From contig NZ_JACAOY010000004.1 of assembly GCF_013385985.1 (NCBI RefSeq), forward strand, positions 157,580 to 221,579: 64,000 bases of DNA, written 5' to 3'. The position numbers were made by a program, and so were the translations under genes. The notes beneath the pieces were generated by a model. That model was not told the origin of the DNA, did not search any database, and saw nothing but the letters and a program-made list of their open reading frames with translations. This document shows, piece after piece, positions 19,806-33,421 of the stretch; within the stretch, counting starts at the first letter, position 1, and every line of letters begins with the position of its first letter. The stretch comes from Pseudomonas sp. B6002. GTDB lineage: Bacteria; Pseudomonadota; Gammaproteobacteria; Pseudomonadales; Pseudomonadaceae.

Positions 19806-20487
19806 GGCCATTCTCCACGCCCAGGGCAATCAGTGCTGCTGCGGCCGCTACCTGTTCGGCAATACGACGGCTCACACCCTGACCTCGGCTTTTTTCGTTC
19901 AGTAAGGTGATTTCACATTCCACGAAGAACACGCGGCAATGGGGTTCACCCTGGATATCCACCACTTCGTAGCGTGGCAGTTCGCAACCGCGGGACTGCA
20001 GGAATTCCTGCAGGCGGGTCTTGGGGTCTTTGTTGGTGTCGACCAGCGTGAGGCTTTCGATCTCGGAGGTCAGCCAGGCGGTGACGCGCTCCTTGGCCGC
20101 TTCCATGCCTGCGTCCAGATAGATCGCACCGATCAGCGCTTCGAGGGCGTCGGCCAGGATCGACTCGCGACGGAAACCGCCGCTCTTAAGCTCGCCGGAG
20201 CCCAGGCGCAGGTACTCGCCCAGGCCGAAACCACGGGCCAGCACGGCCAGGGTCTCGCCCTTCACCAGGCGCGCACGCAGGCGCGACAGCTGGCCTTCAC
20301 GGGCTTGGGGGAAACGCTCGAACAGCGCTTCACCGGCGACGAAATTGAGGATGGCATCACCGAGGAATTCCAGGCGCTCGTTGTTACGCCCGGCAAAACT
20401 GCGGTGTGTGAGGGCAAGGACCATCAATTCCTGGTCCTTGAAGGTGTAGCCGAGCTGGCGCTCGAGACGACTTAGAGAAACGGTCAC
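19798..20487 (-). CDS. rnc: Ribonuclease III
   Basis: 229 aa. RNase III cleaves double-stranded RNA, including rRNA precursors. The catalytic signature [11 protein letters not shown] is near residue 38 and the dsRNA-binding domain follows residue 155 ([14 protein letters not shown]). Overlaps era by 8 bp. The leader from lepB to rnc contains two hairpins. Confidence 0.97.
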   Translation of the reverse strand: MTVSLSRLERQLGYTFKDQELMVLALTHRSFAGRNNERLEFLGDAILNFVAGEALFERFPQAREGQLSRLRARLVKGETLAVLARGFGLGEYLRLGSGELKSGGFRRESILADALEALIGAIYLDAGMEAAKERVTAWLTSEIESLTLVDTNKDPKTRLQEFLQSRGCELPRYEVVDIQGEPHCRVFFVECEITLLNEKSRGQGVSRRIAEQVAAAAALIALGVENGHD

Positions 20488-20570
20488 GGTTTATCCATAT
20501 CTAGTTGGTGGCACCGGCGGCCATCGACGATTGACGCAGTGTTCAAATTCAAATCCTGGTTGGTGCTGCT

Positions 20571-20601
20571 TGGGGCCGGCAACAACATTGTCCCGGCCCC
20601 A
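20571..20601 (-). promoter_or_regulatory. Stem-loop in the lepB-rnc intercistronic leader
   Basis: Perfect 9-bp GC-rich stem TGGGGCCGG / CCGGCCCCA with a 13-base loop, about 84 bp upstream of rnc, without a U-tract. E. coli RNase III cleaves a stem-loop in its own leader; this one could serve the same end, but that is inference. Confidence 0.55.
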
Positions 20602-20611
20602 GAAAAGCATT

Positions 20612-20633
20612 CGGCGCTGTGTTCACAGCGCCG
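20612..20633 (-). terminator. Hairpin with short U-tract after lepB
   Basis: 10-bp perfect stem CGGCGCTGTG / CACAGCGCCG with a 2-base spacer, followed on the minus strand by AATGC and TTTT. It starts 7 bp after the lepB stop. Probably a partial terminator or attenuator between lepB and rnc. Confidence 0.6.
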
Positions 20634-20639
20634 CTTGTA

Positions 20640-21494
20640 TTACTTGATCAGCCCGACCCGCGAGAAGTTCGGCAGGTGGCTGAGCTTGGGTTCCGGCCAG
20701 CTCATCCAGACCGCAAAGGCCTTGCCGACGATGTTCTCGTCGGGGACCATGCCCAGCAGGTCCTTGGGAATGTTGGGGTCATCCCAGTACCGGCTGTCGT
20801 TGGAGTTGTCGCGGTTGTCGCCCATCATGAAGTAGTGCCCGGCTGGCACTTTCCACTCGCCATCGGGCATCGCGCGGTAGCGGCTCATTTCCTTGCGGAT
20901 TTCGTGCTCCACCGCACCGAGTTTTTCCAGGTACAGCTCGGCGCTGCCCAGGGTGTTCGGCTCGGCGCCGATCAGTTTCTCGGCAACCGACTCACCATTG
21001 ACGAACAAACGCTTGTCGCTGGTGTAGCGGATCACGTCACCCGGCAGGCCCACCACACGCTTGATGTAGTTGACGTTCGGGTCGCTTGGGTAGCGGAACA
21101 CCATCACATCGCCACGCTGCGGGTCACCCACCTGGATGACCTTCTTGTCGATCACCGGCAGGCGAATCCCGTAGGAGAACTTGTTCACCAGGATGAAGTC
21201 GCCCACGTCCAGGGTCGGTTTCATCGACCCCGAAGGGATCTGGAACGGCTCCACCAGGAACGAACGCAACACCAGCACGATGAACAGCACCGGGAAGAAC
21301 GACTTGCCGTATTCAACCAGCAGGGGCTCTTTGTTCAGTTTTTCGATCACCACGGCATCGGGCTGGCCGACGCTGCCCTGATAGGACGCGATAGCCGCCC
21401 GCCGACGCGGGGCGAAGAACACCAGATCGAGCAACGCCAGGAGACCGCAAACGGCAACGGCGATGACCAGCAACAGCGGGAAATTTAGTGACAT
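20640..21494 (-). CDS. lepB: Signal peptidase I
   Basis: 284 aa. LepB removes signal peptides from exported proteins. Two N-terminal membrane segments (residues about 5-27 and 64-80) precede the periplasmic catalytic domain with Ser90 in PSGSMKPTL and general-base Lys145 in YIKRVVGLPGD; box E GDNRDNSNDSRYW is also present. Five bp downstream of lepA, so co-transcribed with it. Confidence 0.97.
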   Translation of the reverse strand: MSLNFPLLLVIAVAVCGLLALLDLVFFAPRRRAAIASYQGSVGQPDAVVIEKLNKEPLLVEYGKSFFPVLFIVLVLRSFLVEPFQIPSGSMKPTLDVGDFILVNKFSYGIRLPVIDKKVIQVGDPQRGDVMVFRYPSDPNVNYIKRVVGLPGDVIRYTSDKRLFVNGESVAEKLIGAEPNTLGSAELYLEKLGAVEHEIRKEMSRYRAMPDGEWKVPAGHYFMMGDNRDNSNDSRYWDDPNIPKDLLGMVPDENIVGKAFAVWMSWPEPKLSHLPNFSRVGLIK

Positions 21495-21499
21495 AGGAC

Positions 21500-23299
21500 C
21501 TAACTATCCAACCTGAGCACCGCAAGGAAGGCTTCTTGTGGAACTTCCACGTTGCCTACTTGCTTCATGCGTTTTTTACCGGCCTTTTGCTTCTCAAGCA
21601 GCTTGCGCTTACGGCTTACGTCACCGCCGTAGCATTTGGCCAGTACGTTCTTTCTGAGTGCCTTGACGGAGGTCCGTGCAATGATCTGCCCGCCAATGGC
21701 GGCCTGGATCGCGACGTCGAACATCTGGCGCGGAATCAGTTCTTTCATCTTCTCGGTCAACTGGCGACCTTTGTAGTGCGCGTTGTCCTTGTGCACGATC
21801 AGCGCCAGGGCATCAACCTTGTCGCCGTTGATCAGCACGTCCAGCTTCACCAGATTAGCCGATTGGTAACGGTCGAAATGGTAATCCAGCGAAGCATAGC
21901 CGCGGCTGGTGGACTTGAGGCGGTCGAAGAAGTCCAGGACCACTTCGTTCATCGGCATGTCGTAGGTCACTTGCACCTGGGTACCGAGGAACAGCATGTC
22001 GCGTTGTACGCCACGCTTTTCGATACACAGGGTGATGACGTTGCCCAGGTGCTCCTGCGGAACCAGGATATTGGCCCGCACGATAGGCTCGCGCATGTCT
22101 TCGATGGCCGAGAGATCCGGGAGCTTGGACGGGTTGTCGACGTAAATCGTTTCACCGGTTTTCAGCAACAGCTCAAAAATAACCGTTGGCGCGGTGGTGA
22201 TCAGGTCCAGGTCGTATTCGCGCTCGAGGCGCTCCTGGATGATTTCCATGTGCAGCATGCCCAGGAAGCCGCAGCGGAAGCCGAAGCCCAGGGCGTCGGA
22301 GCTTTCCGGGGTGTACTGCAACGACGAGTCGTTGAGGGTCAGCTTTTGCAGGGCTTCGCGGAAGTCTTCGAAGTCATCGGAGCTGACCGGGAACAAGCCG
22401 GCGTAGACCTGTGGCTGGATGCGCTTGAAGCCTGGCAGCACGTCGACGTCGGGCGTGGAGCTCAAGGTCAGGGTGTCACCCACCGGCGCACCGTGAATGT
22501 CCTTGATGCCGGCGATGATGAAGCCTACTTCACCAGCTTTCAGATCAACGGTAGCGGTGTGCTTGGGGTTGAACACACCGACGCTGTCCACCAGGTGGAT
22601 CTTGCCGGTGGATTTGACCAGGATCTTGTCACCCTTCTTCACACGGCCGTGGCGCACGCGTACCAGGGAGACAACGCCCAGGTAGTTGTCGAACCAGGAG
22701 TCGATGATCAACGCTTGCAGCGGATCGTCGTAGTTGCCGGTCGGTGCCGGGATGGTCTGGACCAGGCGTTCGAGCACTTCGTCGACACCCAGGCCGGTCT
22801 TGGCGCTGCAGGTGACGGCGTCGGTGGCGTCGATGCCGATGATCTTCTCGATCTCTTCCTTGACGCGCTCGGGCTCGGCCTGTGGCAGGTCGATCTTGTT
22901 CAGCACGGGCATGACTTCCAGGCCCTGCTCGATCGCGGTGTAGCAGTTGGCAACCGATTGCGCTTCAACGCCCTGGCCGGCGTCAACCACCAGCAAGGCA
23001 CCTTCACAGGCCGCCAGGGAACGGCTGACTTCGTAGGTGAAGTCGACGTGGCCCGGGGTGTCAATGAAGTTCAGCTGGTAGGTGATGCCGTCTTTGGCTT
23101 TGTAGTACAGCGTAACGCTGTGGGCCTTGATGGTGATCCCGCGCTCGCGTTCGAGGTCCATGGAATCCAGTACCTGGGCTTCCATTTCACGCTCGGCAAG
23201 GCCGCCGCACATCTGGATAAATCGATCGGCCAGCGTCGACTTGCCATGGTCAATGTGGGCGATGATGGAGAAATTGCGGATATGACTCAAATCACTCAC
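21500..23299 (-). CDS. lepA: Elongation factor 4 (LepA), ribosome back-translocase
   Basis: 599 aa, full length. Translational GTPase with G1 [25 protein letters not shown] and the family-specific C-terminal domain ([18 protein letters not shown]). The GTG start at 23299 opens on the conserved [18 protein letters not shown]. Upstream I would expect mucD from other pseudomonads; here a terminator and lptG occupy that side. A TACAAT (minus strand, 23354-23359) could be its -10 box. Confidence 0.97.
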   Translation of the reverse strand: MSDLSHIRNFSIIAHIDHGKSTLADRFIQMCGGLAEREMEAQVLDSMDLERERGITIKAHSVTLYYKAKDGITYQLNFIDTPGHVDFTYEVSRSLAACEGALLVVDAGQGVEAQSVANCYTAIEQGLEVMPVLNKIDLPQAEPERVKEEIEKIIGIDATDAVTCSAKTGLGVDEVLERLVQTIPAPTGNYDDPLQALIIDSWFDNYLGVVSLVRVRHGRVKKGDKILVKSTGKIHLVDSVGVFNPKHTATVDLKAGEVGFIIAGIKDIHGAPVGDTLTLSSTPDVDVLPGFKRIQPQVYAGLFPVSSDDFEDFREALQKLTLNDSSLQYTPESSDALGFGFRCGFLGMLHMEIIQERLEREYDLDLITTAPTVIFELLLKTGETIYVDNPSKLPDLSAIEDMREPIVRANILVPQEHLGNVITLCIEKRGVQRDMLFLGTQVQVTYDMPMNEVVLDFFDRLKSTSRGYASLDYHFDRYQSANLVKLDVLINGDKVDALALIVHKDNAHYKGRQLTEKMKELIPRQMFDVAIQAAIGGQIIARTSVKALRKNVLAKCYGGDVSRKRKLLEKQKAGKKRMKQVGNVEVPQEAFLAVLRLDS

Positions 23300-23399
23300 G
23301 GATCAACACTCAAAAAGGCTGCAGGCAGATTGCCCGCTGAAAAATAGCCGGGAATTGTACCTGATGCTCTGGCCAGACGTCATCTTTGCTGACCAGAAC

Positions 23400-23433
23400 A
23401 AAAATGCCCCGATCTCTCGAACGGGGCATTTTT
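23400..23433 (-). terminator. Bidirectional rho-independent terminator after lptG
   Basis: Stem ATGCCCCG (23404-23411) / CGGGGCAT (23422-23429), flanked by an A-tract on the left and a T-tract on the right, so it can work in both directions. It ends the leftward lptF-lptG transcript, upstream of the lepA promoter. Confidence 0.88.
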
Positions 23434-23450
23434 TGAACATAAGCGCGGTA

Positions 23451-27414
<3,964 letters not shown>

Positions 27415-27425
27415 GGCAAACCCTG

Positions 27426-27509
27426 TGTAGGAGCCGGCTTGCCGGCGATGAGGTCTTAGAGCCTTGCGGCGCTCTGAAGGACGCCATCGCCGGCAAGCCG
27501 GCTCCTACA
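27426..27509. repeat. REPIN (TGTAGGAGCC class)
   Basis: Arms TGTAGGAGCCGGCTTGCCGG and CCGGCAAGCCGGCTCCTACA, perfect inverted repeats, between pepA and holC. Confidence 0.92.
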
Positions 27510-27538
27510 GGGGGTTATGCGTAAGCCCAGGAAATGTA

Positions 27539-27967
27539 ATGACCCAAGTCGACTTCTATATATTGCCCAGCGCCGACCCACTCGCGCGCCTGGACTTTGC
27601 CTGCAAACTCACCGAAAAAGCCTGGCGCATGGGCCACCGCATCTACCTGCATTGCAGCGATGCCACCCAGCGCGACGAACTGGACGCCCGCCTGTGGCGT
27701 TTCAAGGGCGAAAGTTTCGTGCCCCACGGCCCCGCCGAGTCCGAACCCGACGGCCTAGTTGTCCTGGGTTTGGGGGACAGTTGCGGCGATCACCATGACC
27801 TGTTGGTCAACCTGGACCTGAAAGTGCCGCCTTTTGCCAAGGCTTTTGCCCGTGTGGCGGAAGTGGTGGTGGAAGACCCGGCTATTCGTCAGGCCGCACG
27901 GGAGAGTTTCCGTTTCTACCGTGAACAGGGCTATCCTCTTCAAGATCACCGGCTACAACGACTTTGA
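27539..27967 (+). CDS. holC: DNA polymerase III subunit chi
   Basis: 142 aa. Chi links the clamp loader (via psi) to SSB on the lagging strand. The N-terminal QVDFYIL and HCSDATQRDELDARLWRF match the family. The start at 27539 has AGGA 7 bp ahead. Between pepA and valS, as in most gammaproteobacteria; a small acidic gene follows after 7 bp. Confidence 0.93.
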   Translation: MTQVDFYILPSADPLARLDFACKLTEKAWRMGHRIYLHCSDATQRDELDARLWRFKGESFVPHGPAESEPDGLVVLGLGDSCGDHHDLLVNLDLKVPPFAKAFARVAEVVVEDPAIRQAARESFRFYREQGYPLQDHRLQRL

Positions 27968-27974
27968 GTAAACG

Positions 27975-28364
27975 ATGGACACTCCCAACCCTATAAAAAA
28001 AGACGACCACCTGCTGGACGACCTGGAGTCGATCCGCCAGTTGCTCGGTGATGATGACTTGCAACCGCCGCTGTTGACCGAATCGGTCGAGGGCGAGGTA
28101 CAGATTCCGCTGCTGTTCGACATGGTCGGCGGCAAGCCCGTGACACCCGAGCCGGTTGCTGAGGCTCCCGCTGCCGAACCTGCGCCTGCCGCGGCTGAAA
28201 AAGCGCCGGACGCCTTGCTGCTGCACTTGGACAACGAACTGCGCGCCGCCGCCCAATTGATCATGCAAGACGTGATCGACGATTTTGCCCCGCATATCGA
28301 GGCGGAGATCAAACGTCGGATGGATGCGCGGATGGAGCGGCTGCTCAGCCAATACCAGTCCTGA
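27975..28364 (+). CDS. Conserved small acidic protein between holC and valS
   Basis: 129 aa, unnamed. N-terminal acidic region (DDHLLDDLESIRQLLGDDD), a Pro/Ala/Glu-rich linker (residues about 55-78), then a helical segment (LIMQDVIDDFAPHIEAEIKRR). It follows holC by 7 bp and is often annotated in pseudomonads as a chi-associated hypothetical, though I cannot show an interaction. Soluble, with no signal peptide. Confidence 0.8.
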   Translation: MDTPNPIKKDDHLLDDLESIRQLLGDDDLQPPLLTESVEGEVQIPLLFDMVGGKPVTPEPVAEAPAAEPAPAAAEKAPDALLLHLDNELRAAAQLIMQDVIDDFAPHIEAEIKRRMDARMERLLSQYQS

Positions 28365-28381
28365 GATGGACATATATCTCC

Positions 28382-28470
28382 TGTGGGAGCTGGCTTGCCT
28401 GCGATAGCGGTGTATCAGTCACTGATGAGTTGACTGACAGATAGCTATCGTAGGCAAGCCAGCTCCCACA
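28382..28470. repeat. REPIN (TGTGGGAGCTGG class)
   Basis: Arms TGTGGGAGCTGGCTTGCCTG and GTAGGCAAGCCAGCTCCCAC; inner CGATAGC / GCTATCG pair. Upstream of the valS promoter region. Confidence 0.9.
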
Positions 28471-28575
28471 TTGGTTTGCATCGACCTTTAGGCCGTCTTC
28501 AACTCGCCCTCCACGCCCTGCCCCGTTATACTTGCCGGCTTTCCTGAATAAATGCCAACTAGGGTCCCGCCGCGC

Positions 28576-31422
28576 ATGGATAAGACCTACCAGCCGCACG
28601 CCATCGAAACTTCCTGGTACAACACCTGGGAATCCGAGAATTATTTCGCCCCGCAAGGCGCGGGCGATTCCTACACCATCATGATTCCGCCACCGAACGT
28701 CACTGGCAGCCTGCACATGGGCCATGGCTTCAACAATGCGATCATGGATGCGTTGATCCGTTTCCGCCGCATGCAGGGCCGCAACACCCTGTGGCAGCCG
28801 GGCACCGACCACGCCGGTATCGCCACCCAGATGCTGGTGGAACGCCAACTCGAAGCCACTGGCCAGAACCGCCACGACCTGGGCCGCGAGAAATTCCTGG
28901 AAAAAGTCTGGGAATGGAAAGACCAGTCCGGCGGCAACATCAGCCGTCAGATCCGTCGCCTGGGTTCGTCCGTCGACTGGAGCCGCGAGCGCTTCACCAT
29001 GGACGACGGCCTGTCGGAAGCCGTTAAAGAAGCCTTCGTGCGCCTGCACGAAGACGGCCTGATCTACCGCGGCAAGCGCCTGGTCAACTGGGACACCAAG
29101 TTGCACACGGCAATCTCCGACCTCGAAGTTGAAAACCACGACGAGAAGGGTTTCCTGTGGAACCTCAAGTACCCGCTGGCCGACGGCGCCAAGACCGCTG
29201 AAGGCAATGATTACCTGATCGTCGCCACCACCCGTCCGGAAACCATGCTCGGCGACGCCGCCGTCGCGGTTAACCCGAACGACGAGCGCTACCAGGCGCT
29301 GATCGGCAAGTTCGTCGAACTGCCCTTGGTTGGCCGTCGAATCCCGATCATCGCGGACGACTACTGCGACCCTGAATTCGGCACCGGCTGCGTGAAAATC
29401 ACCCCGGCCCACGATTTCAACGACTACGAAGTCGGCAAGCGCCACAACCTGCCACTGCTGAACATCTTCGATAAAAACGCCGCCGTATTGCCGGCCTGCC
29501 AGGTGTTCAACCTGGACGGCACGCTGAACGAAAGCATCGACGGCAAGATCCCGTCCGAATACGCCGGCCTCGACCGCTTCGAAGCGCGCAAGCAGATCGT
29601 CGCCGCCTTCGACGCTGCCGGCCTGCTGGTGAGCGTTGACGACCACGGCCTGAAAGTGCCGAAGGGCGACCGTTCCGGCACCGTGATCGAGCCGTGGCTG
29701 ACCGACCAGTGGTACGTGTCCACCAAGCCGTTGGCAGAACCTGCCATCGCCGCCGTGGAAGACGGCCGTATCCAATTCGTGCCCAAGCAGTACGAAAACA
29801 TGTACTTCTCGTGGATGCGTGACATCCAGGATTGGTGCATCAGCCGTCAACTGTGGTGGGGCCACCGTATTCCGGCCTGGTACGACGAGTCGGGCAAGGT
29901 CTATGTCGGCCGCGACGAAGCCGAAGTGCGTGCCAAGCACAACCTCGGTGCCGACGTAGCGCTGCAGCAGGACAATGACGTACTGGACACCTGGTTCAGC
30001 TCGGGCCTGTGGACCTTCTCCACCTTGGGCTGGCCGCAGCAGACCGAATTCCTCAAGAAATTCCACTCCACCGACGTGCTGGTCACCGGCTTCGACATCA
30101 TTTTCTTCTGGGTTGCCCGGATGATCATGCTGACCATGCACCTGGTGAAGAACGAGGATGGCACCCCGCAGGTTCCGTTCAAGACCGTGTACGTGCACGG
30201 CCTGGTGCGTGATGGCCAGGGCCAGAAGATGTCCAAGTCCAAGGGCAACGTGCTGGACCCGCTGGACATCATCGACGGCATCGACCTGGAAACCCTGGTG
30301 CAAAAACGCACCTCGGGCCTGATGCAGCCGAAGCTGGCCAAGAAGATCGAGAAGCAGACCCGCGACGAGTTCGCCGACGGCATCGCCAGCTACGGCACCG
30401 ACGCCCTGCGTTTCACCTTCTGCTCGCTGGCGTCCACCGGTCGCGACATCAAGTTCGACATGGGCCGCGTCGAAGGCTATCGCAACTTCTGCAACAAGAT
30501 CTGGAACGCGGCGCGCTACGTGCTGGACAAAGGCGAAGACTGCGGCCAGAACGGCGAAGCCGTCGAACTGAGCCTGGCCGACCGCTGGATCATTTCGCAG
30601 CTGCAACGCACCGAAGCCGAAGTGACCCGCCAACTCGACCAGTTCCGTTTCGACCTGGCTGCACAGGCCCTGTACGAGTTCATCTGGAACCAGTATTGCG
30701 ACTGGTACCTGGAACTGTCCAAGCCTGTGTTGTGGGACGAGAACGCACCGATCGAACGCCAGCGCGGCACTCGCCGCACCCTGGTGCGCGTATTGGAAGT
30801 GGCGCTGCGCCTGGCGCACCCGTTCATGCCATTCATCACCGAAGAAATCTGGCAGCGCCTGGCGCCGCTGGCCGGTATCGAAGGCAAGACCATCATGCTG
30901 CAGCCTTGGCCTGTGGCCAATGAAGCGCGCATTGATGCGGCGGCCGAAAGCGATATCGAATGGCTCAAGACCCTGATGATGGGTACGCGCAACATCCGCG
31001 CAGAGATGAACATCGGCCCGGGCAAGCCATTGGCGGTGTTCGTGAAGAACGCCAGCGCCGAGGATCAGCGTCGTCTCACCGAGAATGATGCACTGCTCAA
31101 GAAGCTGGCAAAGCTGGAGTCGATCACTGTATTGGCGGCCGATGCCGAAGCACCGCTGTCTGCCACCGCACTGGTTGGCGAGATGGAAGTGCTGGTGCCG
31201 ATGGCCGGCCTGATCGACAAGGGCGCGGAACTGGCCCGTCTCGACAAGGAAATTGCACGCCTGCAAGGCGAAGTGCAACGGGTGGGCGGCAAGCTGTCCA
31301 ACGCGGCATTTGTCGACAAGGCACCGGCAGAAGTGATCGAGAAGGAACGCGCCAAGCTGGCCGAGGCTGAACAGGCCCTGGGCAAGCTGGCGGAGCAACA
31401 TGCGCGGATTTCCAGCCTCTAA
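28576..31422 (+). CDS. valS: Valyl-tRNA synthetase
   Basis: 948 aa. Class I synthetase with the HIGH-box variant [13 protein letters not shown] near residue 42, the editing CP1 domain, KMSKSKGN near residue 554 and a C-terminal coiled-coil that grips tRNA. The start at 28576 ([11 protein letters not shown]) is chosen over an in-frame ATG 24 bp upstream because AGGG precedes it and homology begins there. Followed by a strong terminator. Confidence 0.97.
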   Translation: MDKTYQPHAIETSWYNTWESENYFAPQGAGDSYTIMIPPPNVTGSLHMGHGFNNAIMDALIRFRRMQGRNTLWQPGTDHAGIATQMLVERQLEATGQNRHDLGREKFLEKVWEWKDQSGGNISRQIRRLGSSVDWSRERFTMDDGLSEAVKEAFVRLHEDGLIYRGKRLVNWDTKLHTAISDLEVENHDEKGFLWNLKYPLADGAKTAEGNDYLIVATTRPETMLGDAAVAVNPNDERYQALIGKFVELPLVGRRIPIIADDYCDPEFGTGCVKITPAHDFNDYEVGKRHNLPLLNIFDKNAAVLPACQVFNLDGTLNESIDGKIPSEYAGLDRFEARKQIVAAFDAAGLLVSVDDHGLKVPKGDRSGTVIEPWLTDQWYVSTKPLAEPAIAAVEDGRIQFVPKQYENMYFSWMRDIQDWCISRQLWWGHRIPAWYDESGKVYVGRDEAEVRAKHNLGADVALQQDNDVLDTWFSSGLWTFSTLGWPQQTEFLKKFHSTDVLVTGFDIIFFWVARMIMLTMHLVKNEDGTPQVPFKTVYVHGLVRDGQGQKMSKSKGNVLDPLDIIDGIDLETLVQKRTSGLMQPKLAKKIEKQTRDEFADGIASYGTDALRFTFCSLASTGRDIKFDMGRVEGYRNFCNKIWNAARYVLDKGEDCGQNGEAVELSLADRWIISQLQRTEAEVTRQLDQFRFDLAAQALYEFIWNQYCDWYLELSKPVLWDENAPIERQRGTRRTLVRVLEVALRLAHPFMPFITEEIWQRLAPLAGIEGKTIMLQPWPVANEARIDAAAESDIEWLKTLMMGTRNIRAEMNIGPGKPLAVFVKNASAEDQRRLTENDALLKKLAKLESITVLAADAEAPLSATALVGEMEVLVPMAGLIDKGAELARLDKEIARLQGEVQRVGGKLSNAAFVDKAPAEVIEKERAKLAEAEQALGKLAEQHARISSL

Positions 31423-31438
31423 GCTGAAATCTGTGTAA

Positions 31439-31465
31439 AAAAGAGACCTTCGGGTCTCTTTTTTT
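31439..31465 (+). terminator. valS rho-independent terminator
   Basis: Stem AAGAGACC / GGTCTCTT (31441-31448 and 31453-31460) with the stable TTCG tetraloop, then a seven-T run. It starts 16 bp after the valS stop. Confidence 0.95.
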
Positions 31466-31508
31466 ATGCCTTGAGAACACCCATCTCCATCTGAACACCC
31501 CCGACCAA

Positions 31509-31596
31509 TGTGGGAGCTGGCTTGCCTGCGAAGGCATCGACGCGGTCAGGTTGATTAACCGAGTCGCCTGCATCGCCGGCAAGCCGGCTCCTACAG
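31509..31596. repeat. Hybrid REPIN
   Basis: Left arm TGTGGGAGCTGGCTTGCCTG and right arm CGGCAAGCCGGCTCCTACA: one arm of each subtype. Between valS and rlmF. Confidence 0.87.
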
Positions 31597-31660
31597 TTGA
31601 ACGGGTTAGGCTCAGGATGTGTGACAATGCCCGCCACTTTGAGCCAACACCAGAATCATC

Positions 31661-32677
31661 ATGACCGCCCCCAGCACGCCCAAGCCTCCACGCAAGAAGC
31701 CTAAAACCGCCGCCACGGCCAAGCCCGTCGCGCCACGCAAAGAGGCCACCCTGCACCCGCGCAACCGCCACACGGGCCGTTACGACTTCCCGGCGCTGAT
31801 CAAGACCACGCCGGAACTGGCGAAATTCGTGATCATCAACCCGTATGGCAAAGAGAGCATCGACTTCGCAAGCCCCGATGCAGTGCGCGTGTTCAACCGG
31901 GCGCTGCTCAAGTCCTTCTACGGGATCCAGCACTGGGACATCCCGGCCGACTACCTGTGCCCACCGGTGCCGGGGCGTGCAGACTACGTGCATTTCCTCG
32001 CCGACCTGTTGGCCAGCAACAACGACGGCAAGATCCCGCGTGGCTCTATCGTCAAGGTGCTGGACATCGGCATGGGCGCCAACTGTGTCTACCCGCTGAT
32101 TGGCTACATGGAGTACCGCTGGAACTTCCTCGGCTCGGAGGTCGACCCTATCGCAGTGGCCGCCGCCAAAGCCATCGTGCAGTCCAACGACCTGAGCAAG
32201 GTCATCCAGTTGCGTCAGCAGACCAATCCCAAGCAGATCCTGCTGGGTTTGCTGGAAACTGGCGAGGCGTTTGACCTGACCATGTGCAACCCGCCCTTCC
32301 ATGCGTCCATGGAAGAGGCCACCAAGGGCAGCGAGCGTAAATGGCGCGCCCTGGGCAAGGCCGATCCCAAGCGTAAATTGCCGGTGTTGAACTTTGGTGG
32401 CCAATCGGCCGAGCTGTGGTGTGAAGGTGGCGAAGCGCGGTTTGTGACCCAGTTGATCGCTGAAAGCGCAAAAGTCGCCCATCGGGTACTGTGGTTCAGC
32501 ACACTGGTCTCGAAAGCCTCCAACCTGCCCGCCATTGAAACCGCGCTGAAAAAGGCCGGTGCACTGGAAAGCCAGGTGGTGGAAATGTCCCAGGGCCAGA
32601 AACAAAGCCGTTTCGTCGCCTGGACCTTCCAGACCAAGAACGAACAGTTGATCTGGCGCCAGCGCTGGGTGCGATAA
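31661..32677 (+). CDS. rlmF: 23S rRNA (adenine-1618-N6)-methyltransferase
   Basis: 338 aa. RlmF (YbiN) methylates A1618 of 23S rRNA. A basic, Ala/Pro/Lys-rich N-terminal tail (about 30 residues) precedes [12 protein letters not shown], the SAM-binding [16 protein letters not shown] and the N6-methyltransferase NPPF motif ([10 protein letters not shown]). Ends at a bidirectional terminator shared with the convergent HU gene. Confidence 0.95.
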   Translation: MTAPSTPKPPRKKPKTAATAKPVAPRKEATLHPRNRHTGRYDFPALIKTTPELAKFVIINPYGKESIDFASPDAVRVFNRALLKSFYGIQHWDIPADYLCPPVPGRADYVHFLADLLASNNDGKIPRGSIVKVLDIGMGANCVYPLIGYMEYRWNFLGSEVDPIAVAAAKAIVQSNDLSKVIQLRQQTNPKQILLGLLETGEAFDLTMCNPPFHASMEEATKGSERKWRALGKADPKRKLPVLNFGGQSAELWCEGGEARFVTQLIAESAKVAHRVLWFSTLVSKASNLPAIETALKKAGALESQVVEMSQGQKQSRFVAWTFQTKNEQLIWRQRWVR

Positions 32678-32695
32678 ACCAAATCGCAGGCAACA

Positions 32696-32734
32696 AAAAA
32701 CCGTGCCCGGATCGCTCCGGTGCACGGTTTTTTT
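32696..32734. terminator. Bidirectional terminator between rlmF and the HU gene
   Basis: Stem AAAACCGTGC (32697-32706) / GCACGGTTTT (32722-32731) with an inner CCGG...CCGG, A-tract left and T8 right. Serves both convergent genes. Confidence 0.92.
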
Positions 32735-32743
32735 TGCTGCGTC

Positions 32744-33025
32744 TTACTTGTTAACAGCGTCGGTCAGGCCTTTGGCCACAACCAGCTTGATAACTTTCTT
32801 GGCAGCGATTTCGATGGCAGCGCCAGTCGAAGGGTTACGGCCAGTACGGGCAGGACGCTCGGTCACTTTCAGTTTGCCAACGCCTGGCAGAGTGATTTCG
32901 CCGCCGTTTTCCAGCTGATCAGCAACAACTTGACTCAGTTGGTCCAGCAGAGCACGCACGGTAGTTTTCGGTGCGTCTACTGCTTCAGCCAGGTCAGCGA
33001 TCAGTTGGTCTTTAGTAATAGCCAT
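32744..33025 (-). CDS. hupN: HU-type nucleoid protein (HupN by position)
   Basis: 93 aa, the full HU length. It has an N-terminal dimerisation helix pair, GGEITLPGVGKLKV, and the DNA-binding beta-arm with ARTGRNPSTGAAIEI. Pseudomonads carry several HU paralogues; placement between rlmF/valS and the yejK/ndpA gene matches my memory of hupN in P. putida. The symbol therefore rests on synteny, while HU identity is certain. Confidence 0.9.
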   Translation of the reverse strand: MAITKDQLIADLAEAVDAPKTTVRALLDQLSQVVADQLENGGEITLPGVGKLKVTERPARTGRNPSTGAAIEIAAKKVIKLVVAKGLTDAVNK

Positions 33026-33421
33026 TGTGGTGTTCCTTCCCTATCAAATTCATATGGATTGCAGAGTGCAGTGTCAGCCGTCGAGCCTGGCCGTCGTGGC
33101 CTGGCACCCCCGGCTATAACCACGGAGATCGGGGTTATAGATGCTTGAAACGGGGATTGGTTCGACCTGACAGATGCTGAATGCACGCTTAACGCCGAGA
33201 CTTGGCGTAAGACGGGGCAAAACTAGCACAGAGACGGGGAAATATCCGCTTCTACCTACCCATTTGGTCAGCTTTATCGCTCTAAACCGTGAAAAAAAGG
33301 AATATGCCCCGTCGGAGAGCGGCCAAAACGTCCTTCAACGCGTGTCTTGACCAATGGGTGCGGTACACTGGGCGACTTTTCGGGGAGGCCACCTGCTCCC
33401 CTTCAACCAGCCGAGAAGCCT
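33026..33421. other. 396-bp divergent region, HU gene / yejK
   Basis: No supported ORF and no REP. It holds a perfect 8-bp inverted repeat (33114-33121 / 33133-33140). Before yejK, a TACACT hexamer in the GCGGTACACTGGGCG context looks like a -10 box about 60 bp ahead of the start codon, but no good -35 is spaced correctly. Confidence 0.6.
33114..33140. promoter_or_regulatory. Perfect inverted repeat upstream of the HU gene
   Basis: CTATAACC, 11 bases, GGTTATAG; about 90 bp upstream of the HU start codon. Could be an operator or a small hairpin in the leader. No known factor is assigned. Confidence 0.45.

Noticed and set aside
19939-20475. Plus-strand frame opposite rnc that could be taken for a novel gene near the hairpins
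   Set aside because: Complementary to conserved RNase III; no independent signal.
20521-20565. tRNA-like GTTCAAATTCAAATCC sequence upstream of rnc
   Set aside because: It resembles a T-loop by chance, but no acceptor stem, anticodon arm or CCA can be drawn around it.
21536-23347. 603-aa plus-strand frame opposite lepA
   Set aside because: Antisense shadow; lepA on the other strand is complete and conserved.
28345-31401. 1018-aa open frame on the minus strand opposite valS
   Set aside because: It exactly shadows valS, has low-complexity His/Gln/Val-rich composition typical of antisense frames in GC-rich DNA, and shows no motif or ribosome site.
33350-33375. TTGACC plus TACACT as a sigma-70 promoter for yejK
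   Set aside because: The spacer is about 11 bp, too short; only the TACACT -10 is kept as a weak possibility.
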